A DNA stretch of 64,000 nt from contig CM048552.1 in assembly GCA_026413225.1 (NCBI GenBank), positions 214,978,553-215,042,552 on the forward strand. Reading direction: 5' to 3'. The stretch comes from Otis tarda (Eukaryota > Chordata > Aves > Otidiformes > Otididae). The notes below the pieces were generated by a model, which saw only the letters and a list, made by a program, of their open reading frames with translations, did no database searches and was not told the DNA's origin. The position numbers were made by a program, and so were the translations under genes. Below, in pieces: positions 1 through 11,480 of this stretch; within the stretch, counting starts at the first letter, position 1; every line of letters begins with the position of its first letter.

Positions 1-2206
1 GGTAATACCATTCTGCACTTCTATCGTTTCTTTTGAGACTCTCAAGGGTTCTTGACAAGCAGTTAAACAATCAGGGGAGTATTAGGAAGATGTAAACACA
101 GAGGTGAAGTCACAGCAAATCTTAGTCCTTGGAATAAAACCAGGCTTTAAGCGTCTGCTCCAGTCAGACACCCAAGAAACACAGGCTGACGGCAGCAGCG
201 CAGCACCCGAATTCACACCTGTGCCCTCCTGCCTTTTAAACTAACACGCCGAGAATGCTATGTTCTGCAAAAAAAAATAAACGGTGATTTTCCTCCTCCA
301 CGCCCCCTTCACCTTAGCAGCCGTTCGCAGTGCCGTCCCCGAGCGAACACAGCTTTTACTCCGCTTGCAACGCGCTCGCCGAGGTCAGTATTTCGAAGCC
401 GGGCGGGCAGGCTGCTGCGTCCGGCAGGAATTCCCCATCCTGCTCCCTGCTTCCTCCCTTCCCCCTCGAGAATTCAGAAACCAAAAGCGGATTGGCACGG
501 GGTTACAGTTTAACCTCCATCCCCGGAGTCTGTTACACCCCAAATGACTCCTTTCTTTACGCTCCCTTCCGCTTCTGTGCTGCGCAAGTCTGGGCAAGTC
601 GCGTTACAGCCGGAGGTGCCTGGGTGGAAAAGGGAAGAACCGGAATAAAACAACAAGCCCTGAAGAACCGTCCCGGCTCAGCTCGTGTCAGCGCTCCGGG
701 CAGGGCGCAGCACAGCTCATCATCCCGACGCGCTGCGCTCGGGATGGAACGGGTACGAGCAAGGAGGAAACATCAGCGGTATTTCCTCTTTCTCAGCTCA
801 CTAAAATTAAAGGAGCTCCACCGCATGTTTGGTTTAGGAAGCGTTTTTATTCCTCAAACATACTGGTCTGAACTGAAAAGTTCGTGCTGGGAGTAAGTAA
901 ATCAAACATCCGGCGGCCGGCTGCCCCGGCGGGCATCCTCCGGTTCACGGCCACATCTGCCTCCGCCCTGGGGACAAGTCACAGCCGAAACACGGCAGTT
1001 AAGGACCCGCTAAATCCTGTTTTCACCTGGCTTGCCTTCTATCAGCTTGCTTTTAAAGTTCTTAGAGAAAAGCCCTGTAACTTCAGTCCCTCCCCACTGG
1101 CGAGGTGCGGGTGCAGACTCCGGAGCTTCCTGCTCGAGTTGCTCCGGAGAGGGAATGCTGCCAACGCCAGAGCGGAACAAATCACAAATTATTTCTTTAA
1201 CACTTGCTTTAAAAGGGGGGAAAAAGGCTCTTGTAATCAAACATCAAGCATATAGATGATAAGGCTTTCTTTTTTTTTAAAAAAAAGAGCTGCTATTCCC
1301 TCTTACTCCTTGTTTTTAAAGGAAACCATCCAAAAGGTCCCAACGCATGCGATAAAAACCCCGAGCGGTGGCGACGCCGGCGAGGCCAGGCCGCATTCCT
1401 CGCTCCCGCGCCTGCAACCGGCCGCGCTGGAAACCTTCCCCCGGCTTCTCAAAATGATTTTTTTTTTCATCGTGTCCTTGAGCAGTTCCAGCTCTTTGTG
1501 AATTTTATCAAGCTGAACTTCCCCGGAGCCGATTCCAAGAGCAGCAGCAATCCGTAACGCGCCTGCAGCCACCTTCGATTACTTCTGAACGCTTAAGGCT
1601 TGTCTCAGACCTTATCTTCACAGCTAAAAAGGGGGATTTTTTTTCCCCTCCGGGATAATAAAAGCGTACGAGCTTCCTCGAGGGAAACATGGAGCAGTAA
1701 AGACAAAGCCACATCAACTGTTTCATTGCTTACACGAGTTCAGCGAGCCAGGAGAGGTTTTAAATAATGCCACAACCGTTATCTATGAGGTTGGGCATCA
1801 GGTGGAGTCAATTTTACATCTCCATGCACCAACCTGTACAGTTTATCGATGGGTCAAAAGGCAGAGACCCCAAATTTCTACCTCTGTGTAGAAGAAATGA
1901 AACCAAAAATGTCCACACAACTGCGTGTCTACATTACAACGCCCCATTATAGTTTTTGAGGTAAAGCGATGCCGCACGGTGGCTGCCCCCAACCAAGGAT
2001 GCTTCTGTCGGCACAGAACCGCTGCAAATCAAACCGGATCGGTCCTCACACCGGAACGTGGCTGGGGAGGAAAGCGTGATGATCAGAGCATCACGCGTGT
2101 TCCCCCAGCGCACCGCCCTGCGCTCATTCTGGATGTTCAGGACCAGGACAAGGCTCTTCGGCTGGTTTCATCTGTGCTACAGCCTAGGAGAATGGAAATG
2201 GGGAAG
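1..2206. other. Presumed RNF169 intron 1, no gene recognised
   Basis: No repeat family or exon that I recognise. A minus-strand frame at 1,303-1,572 has a short charged, helix-like stretch but no convincing splice borders or family match. T- and A-runs occur near 1,268-1,290, 1,456-1,467 and 1,633-1,645. Assignment to the RNF169 intron follows only from gene order. Confidence 0.4.
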
Positions 2207-3023
2207 ATCATAGAATCACAGAGGGGTTTGGGTGGGAAGGGGCCTTTCAAGCCCACCCAGCCCAATCCCCCTGCCAGAGCAGGGACATCTCCAACCACAT
2301 CAGGTTGCTCAGAGCCCCGGCCAACCTGGCCTGGAATGTTTCCAGGGATGGGGCACCCACCGCCTCTCTGGGCAACCTGGGACACTGCTCCACCACCCTC
2401 AGCATAAAAAATTTCTTCCTTATATCCAGTCTGAATCTGTCTCCCTCTGTTTTAAAACCATGACCCCTCGTCCTGTCCCAGCAGGCCCTGCTGAAGAGCC
2501 TCTCCCCACCTTTCCTGCAGCCCCCTTTGGGCACTGGGAGCCGCTCTCAGCTCTCCCCGGAGCCTCCTCTGCTCCAGGCTGAACAGCCCCAGCTCTCTCA
2601 GCCTGGCCTCACAGCAGAGCTGCTCCAGCCCTCTCAGCATCTGCGTGGCCTCCTCTGGACCCTCTCCAGCAGCTCCACGTCCTTCTGCTGTTGGGGGCTC
2701 CAGAGCTGGACGCAGCGCTGCAGGGGGGTCTCACCAGAGCGGAGCAGAGGGGCAGAATCCCCTCCCTCGCCCTGCTGCCCACGCTGTGGGGATGCAGCCC
2801 AGGGTGCCGTTGGTTTCTGGGCTGTGAGCGCACGTTGCCGGCTCGTGTTGAGCTTCTCGCCCACCAGCACCCCCAAGTCCTTCTCCTCAGGGCTGCTCTC
2901 CATCCATTCCCCCCCAGCCTGGATTTGTGCTGGGGTTGCCCCCACCCACGTGCAGGACCTTGCCCTTGGCCTGGTTGAACTCCATGAGGTTGGCACGGGC
3001 CCACCTTTCCAGCCTGATGGATG
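2207..3023 (-). mobile_element. CR1 LINE, 5'-truncated
   Basis: CR1 3' part in minus orientation, with its 3' end at 2,207 (tail ATCATAGAATCACA on the plus strand). It covers the CR1 3' region and the C-terminal end of the reverse transcriptase reading frame. The upstream half (about 2,555-3,023) is almost identical to the copy at 13,470-13,930, while the 3' parts differ. Broken and 5'-truncated, so inactive. Confidence 0.92.
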
Positions 3024-4316
3024 GAAGAAAGCCTTTCACTTGATTTTGCAAGCAAAACTCCTGCTTGCTCCTCCTCTCCAGTGAGCTGTGGGTCAACAGA
3101 CAGAGTTTCTGAACGAAGCTGACTTGGAAGGGCTGTTGGGAAGGCTGGCACTGGGATGCTCCTTCCCAGCACAGTAACAGCACCGAAACAGTCGCAGCGG
3201 CACAATCAAACCTGGCATCCTGCTTTTTTTATGTTGGCAGACAAGAGTTCCATCCTATTGTACTCAATCTTGGGAAAAACCCAATTGATTCCTGCACTAT
3301 TTGAAAGGACAAAAGATTTTCTAATTATTTAACGCTGGGTCTCTTTATAAGAGGCATTTGACTCCTTGTAGCCTCAGTCCCCTCAAACGACTCCATGCTT
3401 TCAACGCTGGCACACAGAAGTCTGTCACCGTTGATCCGCGCTCCTGCCCAGCAGATTTTATATTTACTGATGAAAAGATTCAGAAACGTCCATCTGGTAG
3501 ATGCCACCCACAGCAGCAAATCCCCCTCGCCCTCAGCTTCCACAGAAACTTCTCAGCAGACTCCGTAGCCTCCTTCTCCCCTTTATTCCTGGCAGGGATC
3601 CTCAAAACCTTGAGGTTTTCACTGTTTTTCCTTTTCACTTCCAGCAGTTAGTGTTTATACTTGCAAATGAAGATGAGATCTCAGTGTTTTCAAAAAGAAA
3701 ACAAAAAGTTAGAAGCTTCTTGGCTATGGAGAGGTCTGGAAAAGGTTTTCCAACAAGAGCAGTTCCCCTAGCTCTTTTAGAAGGATGTTAACTAAATTAC
3801 ATGAAGACACGCCAATGCCACGCTTCGTACATACATACACATTGGCGCCGGTGGATCGAGATGAAAATTCAGAACGTTTTGGCCACAAATCTGCAATTTT
3901 TTCGGAAGTGGAAGAATCGGTAAGGTTGGGCAACACGCAGCCCCCTTCTCCTGCTCTGCTATGGCAATCTGTGGTCACAGCAAACCAGAGACGGAACCAA
4001 GCCAAGCGAAGATCGATCTACTGAAAAACTAAATTGCAATCCTCCAAAAAGTTTGGTTTTTTACCCCAGAGTAGCTCCCATAACGCAACAGGCTCCGGAC
4101 CAGTTCTCATGCACAAGCCAATGGGACAAAACCAGATTTGATCTAGTTCCAAGCATGGAGTTCCAGCTGAAGCAGAAGCTGGCATTACAAAAACGTTACC
4201 GTGGTAGATAGCTATCAACACGCTGTCATTGCTCCCTCCCCTGCTACACCCCAAAGAGGCTAGGACCAATAATTTCAATAATTTCCCCGAGACAAGTCTT
4301 CCCAGTAGATGTTCAT
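3024..4316. other. Presumed RNF169 intron 1, unique sequence
   Basis: AT-richer, apparently unique sequence between two CR1 elements. I see no exon, RNA gene or tandem repeat in it. Confidence 0.4.
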
Positions 4317-4756
4317 ATAATCACAGAATGGTTTGGGTTGGAAGGGACCTTTGAAGATCATCTCGTTCAATCCCCGCCATGGGCAACGACATTTAGTGGG
4401 GGACTTGGCAGTGTCAGGCTTACGGTTGGGCTCGATGATCTTAAAGGTCTTTTCCAACCTAAACGATTCCATTAATCTATGATCTTCCCCCTGATCAGGT
4501 TGCTCAGAGCTCCGTCCAACCTGACCTTGAACGCTTCCAGGGATGGGGCATCCACAACTTCTCTGGGCAACCTGGGCCGGGGTCTCACCACCCTCATGGT
4601 GAAGAATTTCCTCCTTAAGTCCAATCTAAATCCATTCTCTTTCAGTTTAAAGGCGTTGCCCCTTGTCCTGTCACTACCAGCCTTGGTAAAAAGGCCGCTG
4701 TCAGGTCTCCCTGGAGCCTTCTCCAGGCTGAACAGCCCCAACTCTCTCAGCCTGCC
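4317..4756 (-). mobile_element. CR1 LINE, 5'-truncated, interrupted by a second CR1
   Basis: Minus-oriented CR1 with its 3' end at 4,317. The consensus order is broken after the segment ending near 4,392 and resumes at about 4,485-4,491 (CTGATCAGGT). The gap is filled by an opposite-strand CR1 3' end. The copy contains two separate blocks of the usual 3' region and stops near 4,756. Confidence 0.85.
4403..4484 (+). mobile_element. CR1 3'-end fragment nested in another CR1
   Basis: Plus-oriented CR1 3' end. It reads GGCTCGATGATCTTAAAGG and then CCAACCTAAACGATTCC before the decayed TTAATCTATGAT tail. It sits between the two halves of the minus-strand CR1 at 4,317-4,756, so it inserted later. 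Confidence 0.75.
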
Positions 4757-7700
4757 AAACAAAAAAGTCCATCACTTAATGGGAAGAAGGTAGAGAAATT
4801 ATTCACACTGTGAAAGCTTAAGTGTTCGGAACAGTGACGCTTTGGTGTTCGCCCCAAAATTAACCGTGATCGGGTACTTTAAGAAACAGGAGCGCAGAAA
4901 CAAATAGTAAATAAAGACGGCAGAAAAAGTGCAAAGGAAAGGAACTTTGGAAGAACTCTCCATCCATACGGACGCTCTGCCTCGCCCGGTTTCTACAGAC
5001 AGTGAACGCAAGGCTGCAGGTTCCACACGACGCACGTACAGTACGCAGGTCCCACCACAGGATTTGTAAAATCTGCAAGCTGGTAAGTTCGGAACTGTCT
5101 GTGGTTGTCTTCCAGGCTTCCCGGAGCAAAGGGGTTTTCTTTAAGGTCATGGAGAGGTATTGAGAGGGGAAGAGAGCTCCTTGAAAACCGTAAACTGGCA
5201 GGCTGAGTTTCAATACTACAACCAATTAGTTCATCAGCAAGAACCTCGAAGGTAACAGGCAGATGGGGAAGTAACAGCAACCACGCAAGAACAACTCACA
5301 TGATTCAGTCCAATCTCCTCCTCCGACGCGATAATTAGTGCATGAGGGGGAAATAAGTAACGATGATTCATCTCTTGGGGGCGAGAGGGTGTTTTACCTG
5401 CTGTAGAGACCAAGATATCCACAATTTCTCCTGTACAGAGAAAGTTAAGGGGGAGCAGGAGGCGCCGTGTTAGGGGTCACCTGAACTTTTGAGCAGCCCA
5501 CGCAGGAACTGGCTCCTGCACCATCCCAAACTTGCTCTGGACAGGGATGCGTAAGGAAATAAAGGAAGGAAGTATGAGAGCAGGAACCCAGCACGTTGCA
5601 AAGGAACCCAAAATCCTGCCCTAACGCCTCCAGGGAGGAAGGAGGAGAGCTGGCTGGGGAGGTGGGACTGTGTATGGAAGCACTGGAGATAAGCTCAGAG
5701 TCCTCGATGGAGAAGCTGTCAGGAGTGGGAGTGGGGCAAGACACACGTGCAACCCTACCAGCTCGGGTACAGGAGGGCTGGTCCCGAGATGGAGCTGAAA
5801 TCCCAGCAGACGCAGGTTCATTCCGCGAGGTTTCCTTGCTGATTCCCGGATCATCTGGATGTATCTCCCCGTTCTGCAGGATAACCCCATCCTCAACACC
5901 CTGAGCAACAGTACGCCAAAAATACTCCATCTTTTTCATTTGGAAGCACATAAAAAAAATTTTTACAAGCACAGTGAGGAAAAAAAAAGCTAGTTTAGGT
6001 ACAACTGCTTTCAGACGGACGCACAACTAGCCGAAAAATTATCTTCTGAGAGTTAACGATCCACTGCCATGCCAGGACAGCCCCTCACATCGGCCACGGC
6101 ATCTGCTCCTAATCACTCTCTTCATTAAGGGATAATTAAAAATAATTTAAGTATTGTGGATGACTGGAGAGGGAGGAAACGGAGGTGCAAGCACTCTGAC
6201 GGTCTCACGGCACAGTTGTTACCGCCCCTGAAGAGGCACCCCTACCTTCTTTCTTTTTCTGGGCAATCTTAAATTGAACTCATCCCATCAAACAGCCACA
6301 CAACACCAACGCTGCGACCAGGAGGAAGAGCGAGCTGGTGGGGAGTAAATCCCTGTTTTTCACGCAGCAGGGAAAGGCTCCGTCGGGATTGCCGTTTCTA
6401 AACTCTTAGCACTGCGGTTTTGAGACAAAAAAATAAACTGGTGACAGGCTAGAGAACAACAGAAACGACAGGAAATTAAGGAATCACCAAGAAATGCTCA
6501 AGAACCAGACTGGGCTGGTCCAGCTGGGAAAGAGGGAAACCACAGCCAAAAAAAGACTGGGAGGAAGGAGGGGGAAGGCATGTCAGAAGCCTGGCAAAAA
6601 CACCCCACCCCTCTTTCGAAAGCATCAGTTATTAATTGTTCTGCACAGCCACCGGCCAGAAGGGAGACAAAAGCAATCAGCTGCGTCTGTGACACAGGAG
6701 ATTTTGATTAGGTGTCGGGAAAACGTTCCGAGTGGTCAGGGGCCGAAACGGAGGCGGCTGACCGGCTTGGCAAGCCCTTTCCTTGGAAAACAGAACTTCT
6801 CTTTCCCAGTTCACGGGTGGACGCTTGTCCTTCAGCAATTTTTCCCCGAAGTCATCTATAATCTGGGACGGGGACGTCAGGATTGACAGGCAAAATCCAT
6901 CAACGCGGTGAGAATCTCGATGCTGAAGGTGGGCCTTCTGTCTGAGGAGACACAGCCACGACCCCATCTGCTCGTCCTTCTTCACAAGATCCTTTCCTTT
7001 TGTCTTGATTCACAGGGCATTCCATCTTCCTCGGGAGAAACGCAAACGGACTTATTTTCTTACAAATCAGGCTGAGCAGCTCGCCGCGAACGCGTTATGT
7101 TCTCTCTTCTTCTTGGCTAGCTGAATCCTCAAACACACCCCCGCGGTCTCCAAGCCTCCCATCTGCTGCACCTATCTGCTTCCAAGGCTTTCTCCAGGCA
7201 ACCGTTTCAAGATAAGAAACCTTACTTGGCCGAGTATTACAGCCAGAACAGCATCTTTAGCTCAAAATTTGGTTTTACACCAGCATCTGGGCCGCCTTTT
7301 CGGGTGCTGTATGGTACCTAGAGATGCCCACGGAGCAAGAAGAGAGGATGTGGGACTTACGGACCACCCATACCTTCTGGAGCATTAGCCGGAGGCCAGG
7401 CTGAAGGCAGCAGGGCACCTCCAAGAGCATCAGGTGCCCAGCAGCAGGCAAGCAAACCCACGCTAAGACACAACATGCGTTGTCTCCGCTTACTTCCATC
7501 CGGTTTTGTTTGCCAAGCGTCGCGACAAGGACTTCGTCTTCACACAGCACCTAACGCAGAATCCCCAGTGGCAGCCAAGGTCTGAGAGCTCCTGAAGCCC
7601 ACTATTACATACGAATCCCAAAATGAACGATAAAAATTGAGGCTTGAAACCACGACTAGCCAATCTGAGCTGGAATAATCAAGGTATGTCATGAGGTCAT

Positions 7701-7781
7701 ATCAAGCACTTTGAAAGATTTTGCAGATTTGCAGCGGTTTGATTAAATACATCAGCTTATTCAGTGTTTGATAAGTCACAG
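4757..7781. other. Presumed RNF169 intron 1, no gene recognised
   Basis: About 3 kb without a recognised repeat. The one stretch worth noting is a minus-strand open frame at 5,445-6,026, rich in Ser, Pro and Asp/Glu, without a family match. It could be an unrecognised exon or chance. Confidence 0.35.
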
Positions 7782-8036
7782 AACAGCTGAGGTTGCCAAA
7801 GACCTCTGGAGAACAAACCCCTCTGTTCAAGCAGGGTCACCATGAGCAGGCTGGTCTACGTCCAGTTGGGTTTTGATTGTCTCCAAGGATGGACATTCCA
7901 CAGCCTCCCTGGACGACCTGTGTCAGAGCTCGTGTTTCAATTCGTGCCCGTTGCTTCCCGTCCTGTCAGCGGGCAACGATCCTGGTTCTACTGCCTTTCC
8001 TGCCTCCTCTCCCCAAACCATTCCGTGATTCTAAGA
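7782..8036 (-). mobile_element. Old, diverged CR1 fragment
   Basis: Diverged CR1 3' region in minus orientation. It keeps the landmarks for a short spacer, CCAAGGATGGACATTCCACA and GTGCCCGTTGCTTCCCGTCC. The last bases (8,015-8,036, AAACCATTCCGTGATTCTAA) look like the 3' end of a plus-oriented CR1, so a second small fragment may be joined here. Confidence 0.65.
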
Positions 8037-8114
8037 CCAGCTTCAGGAATCCCGCGCCCCTGAGACCAGGGGGAAAGTCTGGAGCAAGGAAGACCCACCC
8101 TTGTTGGAGCCAGG

Positions 8115-8937
8115 ATGGGGTTTGGGAAGATTTAAATTACCTAAACATACTCAAGTCCATGGGACCTCATGGGTCGCATCCACGAGTGCTGATGGAGCTG
8201 GCCAACGCCACTGTGAGGCCACTCTGTCTTTGAAAGGCCATGGTGATCGGGAGAGGTCCTTGAGGCCTGGAGGAAAGGAAATGTCACCCCTCAAAAGCAC
8301 AGGGAGGAGGAACGACAGGCTGGCCAGCCCCACCTCGATCTCTGGGAAGGCGATGGAGCAACTATTCCTGGAAACCACTTCTAGACAAGGACAAGGAGGC
8401 GTTCGGGAGGTAGTGAGCTTGGATTTATGAAAAGAAGAGCATGCTTAACCAACGTCTTCTGCGGTGAGACAACTGGCTCAGCGGATGAGCAGAGAGCAGT
8501 GGATGTTGTTTATCTTGACCAGTGAAGGGCCAAGAAGATAATGAAGTGACTGGAGTGTCTGACACAGGAGAGGAGGGACTGTTCAGCCTGGAGAAGAGAA
8601 GGCTTGGGAGGATCTCACCTATATACCAGGTGGAGGACAGCAGAGGAGACAGAGCCAGGCTCTTCTCAGTGGTCCCCACTGACAGGACAAGAGGAAACGG
8701 GCAGAAATTGAAACACAAGAAGTTCCATTTAACATAGAAAAACACCTTTTTACTGTCAGGGTCGTCAAGCACTGACAGGAGTTGCTCAGAGAACCTGCAG
8801 AGCCTCCAACCTTGGAGACCGTCAAAACCCAAGTGGTCCTGGGCAACCTGCTCCTGGCGACCCTGCTCGGAGCTGGGGTTGGGTCTCCCGAGATCCCTGC
8901 CACCCTCAGCCACGCAGCGATTCCCCGAGAAGCCTCG
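8115..8937 (+). mobile_element. Old CR1 LINE with reverse-transcriptase remnant
   Basis: Plus-oriented, diverged CR1 that includes part of the reverse transcriptase frame and the 3' region. Decayed motifs are visible, such as FMKRRACLTN (about 8,427-8,456) and VDVVYLD (about 8,500-8,520), followed by the GLFSLEKRR block near 8,580-8,605. Stops and frameshifts make it non-functional. It probably belongs to the same older subfamily as the opposite-strand fragment just to its left. Confidence 0.75.
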
Positions 8938-10447
8938 CTAATGCGCAGATAAACCACATCCACGGCTCGCAGTAGGTTACCATTTGTAACGGACTTTTGA
9001 TTTCCACGTTACTAGCCCGACTTACAACCCGAGTGGCCAATTGCCCTCACGGCTTTTAGCCCCATGCAGCCATCCGGTGCTGCTTAAGGATAAGCCTGAG
9101 CCTAGGCTAGAAACACAGCAGGAACGCCGCTCCAAGACTACAGCCCATTCTGGCTCACCTCGTCAGCCGCCAACTCAACCGCTCCGCAGCTTGAACCGCG
9201 ATTTTTCGGCGGCGAGGTCTACGGCATGAAACGCCACCAGAGCACGGGGCAAGGAGGGGTTAAGCCTAGCCCGATTTAGGGTGCTCACAACAAAACCACA
9301 TGCCCGTCCGCGTTTTGGGGGGCACACCCCGCGTTTCTCAGTGCTAACACCCTCCACGATTCTCTCCAAGGCATTTCCAGAGCTTCCCAAAGTTTGGGCA
9401 GGCAGAAAACGACAACCAACACGACCACCGCACGCCTTGCTGCAAGACGTATGCATCTCAGACAACTCAAGACAAGCAGAGAATTAAAATTAACGTTTTA
9501 AAAAGAAAACAGCCAAGGTATGCACAAGCATTCCTGCAGCGTGGCTGGATATTCCCATTCAAGCCAGGCTGGACCAAGACGAGTCTATTTAAGCACGACT
9601 GACACAAATACCTCGGAGCAGAGATCAAGTCGGGGAGTTTCTGCTGTCCCTCCTCCGGCCGGGCCGCGGAGGAGGAATCGCTCCCAGCCGGCTGGCTCGG
9701 CTCCCTCCGGACAGCCCGTCTGTTCATTGATTCAGCAAATCCTTCTGCGTGAAGGCTTCCCGACTCGCTTCCAGCGAAGGTTAGAGGGCTTAGTTCAAAC
9801 CACCAATTTAAGCTCTTTAAGCTCATCCTGCCAATTTTTCCCCGCAGCAAATTAGAGGGTGCTGACATAAGCTGAACCGGGAGACCAGTAACGCGCTCTA
9901 AAAAGAACGGTCAGGGCACGGCCGGACGGCTAAAAGGCCGTTTATCCGCAGCTTAAAGCCTCGTCTGCTCCGCAGGGCTCCCACCGGCGCTGCTCCGTTG
10001 GCGAAACGCTCGCGTGGGCGCAGCGTAGGCAGCCGAGCCGCGCCAGCGCTGCCGCATCCATCGCCTCTCCAACCGACGCGCATCGCCGCGCCGGCTCCCG
10101 GCACGCCGGGAGTTTTGACAGCAGCACGGTGGGCATCTTCCGCAGCACCCCGGCTCCCACCGGGATGGAACCAGGCCACCGGCGCAAGAGAGGATTTATT
10201 TTGAAGGGAACACAGGGAAGAGTTTTCCAGGAGTTAAGGAAAGCTGCCGGCTTTCGAGACGGGGAGGAAACTCGTGACAAAAAGCCATGAACTCAGAAAT
10301 GATGGAGCTGGTGGTTTTTTTTATGTCAACAAGGGACTGGGACTTCCCTTCCTCTCTCGAGGCGGCAGAAACCCACCCGACGTGTACCAGCCCTTCCGAC
10401 GGGCAGTGCCAACGTAACCATTCACTTCTGGGACAACGTTGTCACGG
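8938..10447. other. Presumed RNF169 intron 1, CpG-rich toward its right end
   Basis: Unique sequence. The part at 9,990-10,180 is dense in CG dinucleotides and may be an internal edge of the RNF169 CpG island. No exon recognised. Confidence 0.35.
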
Positions 10448-10645
10448 ATCACTGAGGGGTTTGGGTGGGAAGGGACCTTCCAAGCCCACCCAGTCCAACC
10501 CCCTGCCAGGAGAAGGGACATCTCCAACCACATCAGGTTGCTCAGAGCCCCGGCCAACCTGGCCTGGAATGTTTCCAGGGATGGGGCATCCACCGCCTCT
10601 CTGGGCAACATGGGACACTGCTCCACCACCCTCAGCGTGAAAAGT
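10448..10645 (-). mobile_element. CR1 LINE 3' fragment
   Basis: Minus-oriented CR1 3' end of the same young subfamily as the copies at 2,207, 11,831, 35,490, 37,681, 46,958 and 62,613 (shared CTCCAACCACATCAGGTTGC). It is only about 200 bp long and lies in the presumed RNF169 intron, roughly 400 bp past exon 1. Confidence 0.9.
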
Positions 10646-11019
10646 GTCATCTTTCTATTGGCCGTTTGCCATTTTGGGGTTCAAGCAGGGCGCTCGAAGG
10701 AGAGGCCGGACGTGCTCCAAGGCAGGCTGTTTCGTTAAACCCACGGATGGCGCTTGAGGCAACGTGTGTGTGTGTTGGTACCCCCCAAAACCCGGCTCTC
10801 CCGCCACTGCAACGGCTGAGCCCTGGCAAACTCATCGCACCCTCCTCGCAAACCACGCCAGGCCGGCCCCTTCGGGGCTGAGCCTCCGCAAACTCATCGC
10901 ATCCACCACCCCCCACACCATCGCCCCGCCCCTTCGAGTGCCCACCCCCCCCCCCCCGATTCCCCCCCCCGCGCCACCGGCGGCCGTTGGGACCGGGAGG
11001 GAGGGGGAGGGGCAGGTGC

Positions 11020-11050
<31 letters not shown>

Positions 11051-11052
11051 AC

Positions 11053-11425
11053 CTTGGTCCGGCGGCCGCTGCTCCCCGCCTCCTCCGGCGGCCGTCGTCG
11101 CGGGGGGCTCGGTGCGGGGGGGCTGGCGGCGGGCCCCGCTGGAGAAGCGGTTGCGGCAGAGCGGGCAGCAGAGGAGGCCCGGGCCCTGCAGGCAACGCTG
11201 GAAGCAGGCGAGGCAGAGCGAGTGGCGGCAGGGCGGCGTCACCGCCTCCGCCAGCGCTTGGCGGCACAGCGGGCACTCCGCCACCTCCTCCTCTTCCTCC
11301 TCTTCTTCTTCCTCCTCCTCCGCCCCGGTCCGCCCCCGCCTCCGCCGCCCCCGCCGCGCCGGCACCGCGGCCCGGCCTCCCGGGCCCGCCGCCGCCGCTG
11401 CCGCTGCCGCTGCCGCCGCCGCCAT
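11053..11425 (-). CDS. RNF169: RNF169-like RING E3 ubiquitin ligase, coding exon 1
   Basis: First coding exon of a RING-finger protein. In the RNF168/RNF169 family the proteins act in the nucleus at DNA double-strand breaks; RNF169 recognises RNF168-ubiquitinated H2A and limits 53BP1 recruitment. Seen here: start codon in an AAGATGGCGGC context, 12 alanines, an arginine-rich stretch (about residues 24-32), 12 glutamates (36-47), then a C3HC4 RING with Cys51, Cys54, Cys66, His68, Cys71, Cys74, Cys87 and Cys90. The human protein also begins with an Ala/Arg-rich stretch before a divergent RING. The exon probably ends at 11,053 with CAAG|GTGCGG (phase 1). Beyond that the frame stays open through a (GCG)n run, so read-through is possible but unlikely. 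The gene name rests on the RING plus the divergent position next to CHRDL2, as in human. The ubiquitin-binding C-terminal exons are not in the window, so another RING protein is not excluded. Confidence 0.72.
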
Positions 11426-11432
11426 CTTCTCA
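11416..11432 (-). promoter_or_regulatory. YY1-like element at the RNF169 start codon
   Basis: The RNF169 start codon lies within AGAAGATGGCGGCGGC on the minus strand. This matches the YY1 consensus (AAGATGGCGGC), which is common at or just downstream of transcription starts of TATA-less CpG-island genes. Whether YY1 binds is an inference from the motif. Confidence 0.4.
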
Positions 11433-11480
11433 CACTTTGAGGGGACAGAACGGTGGGGCGCGCGGCCCCGCCCACCTCCC

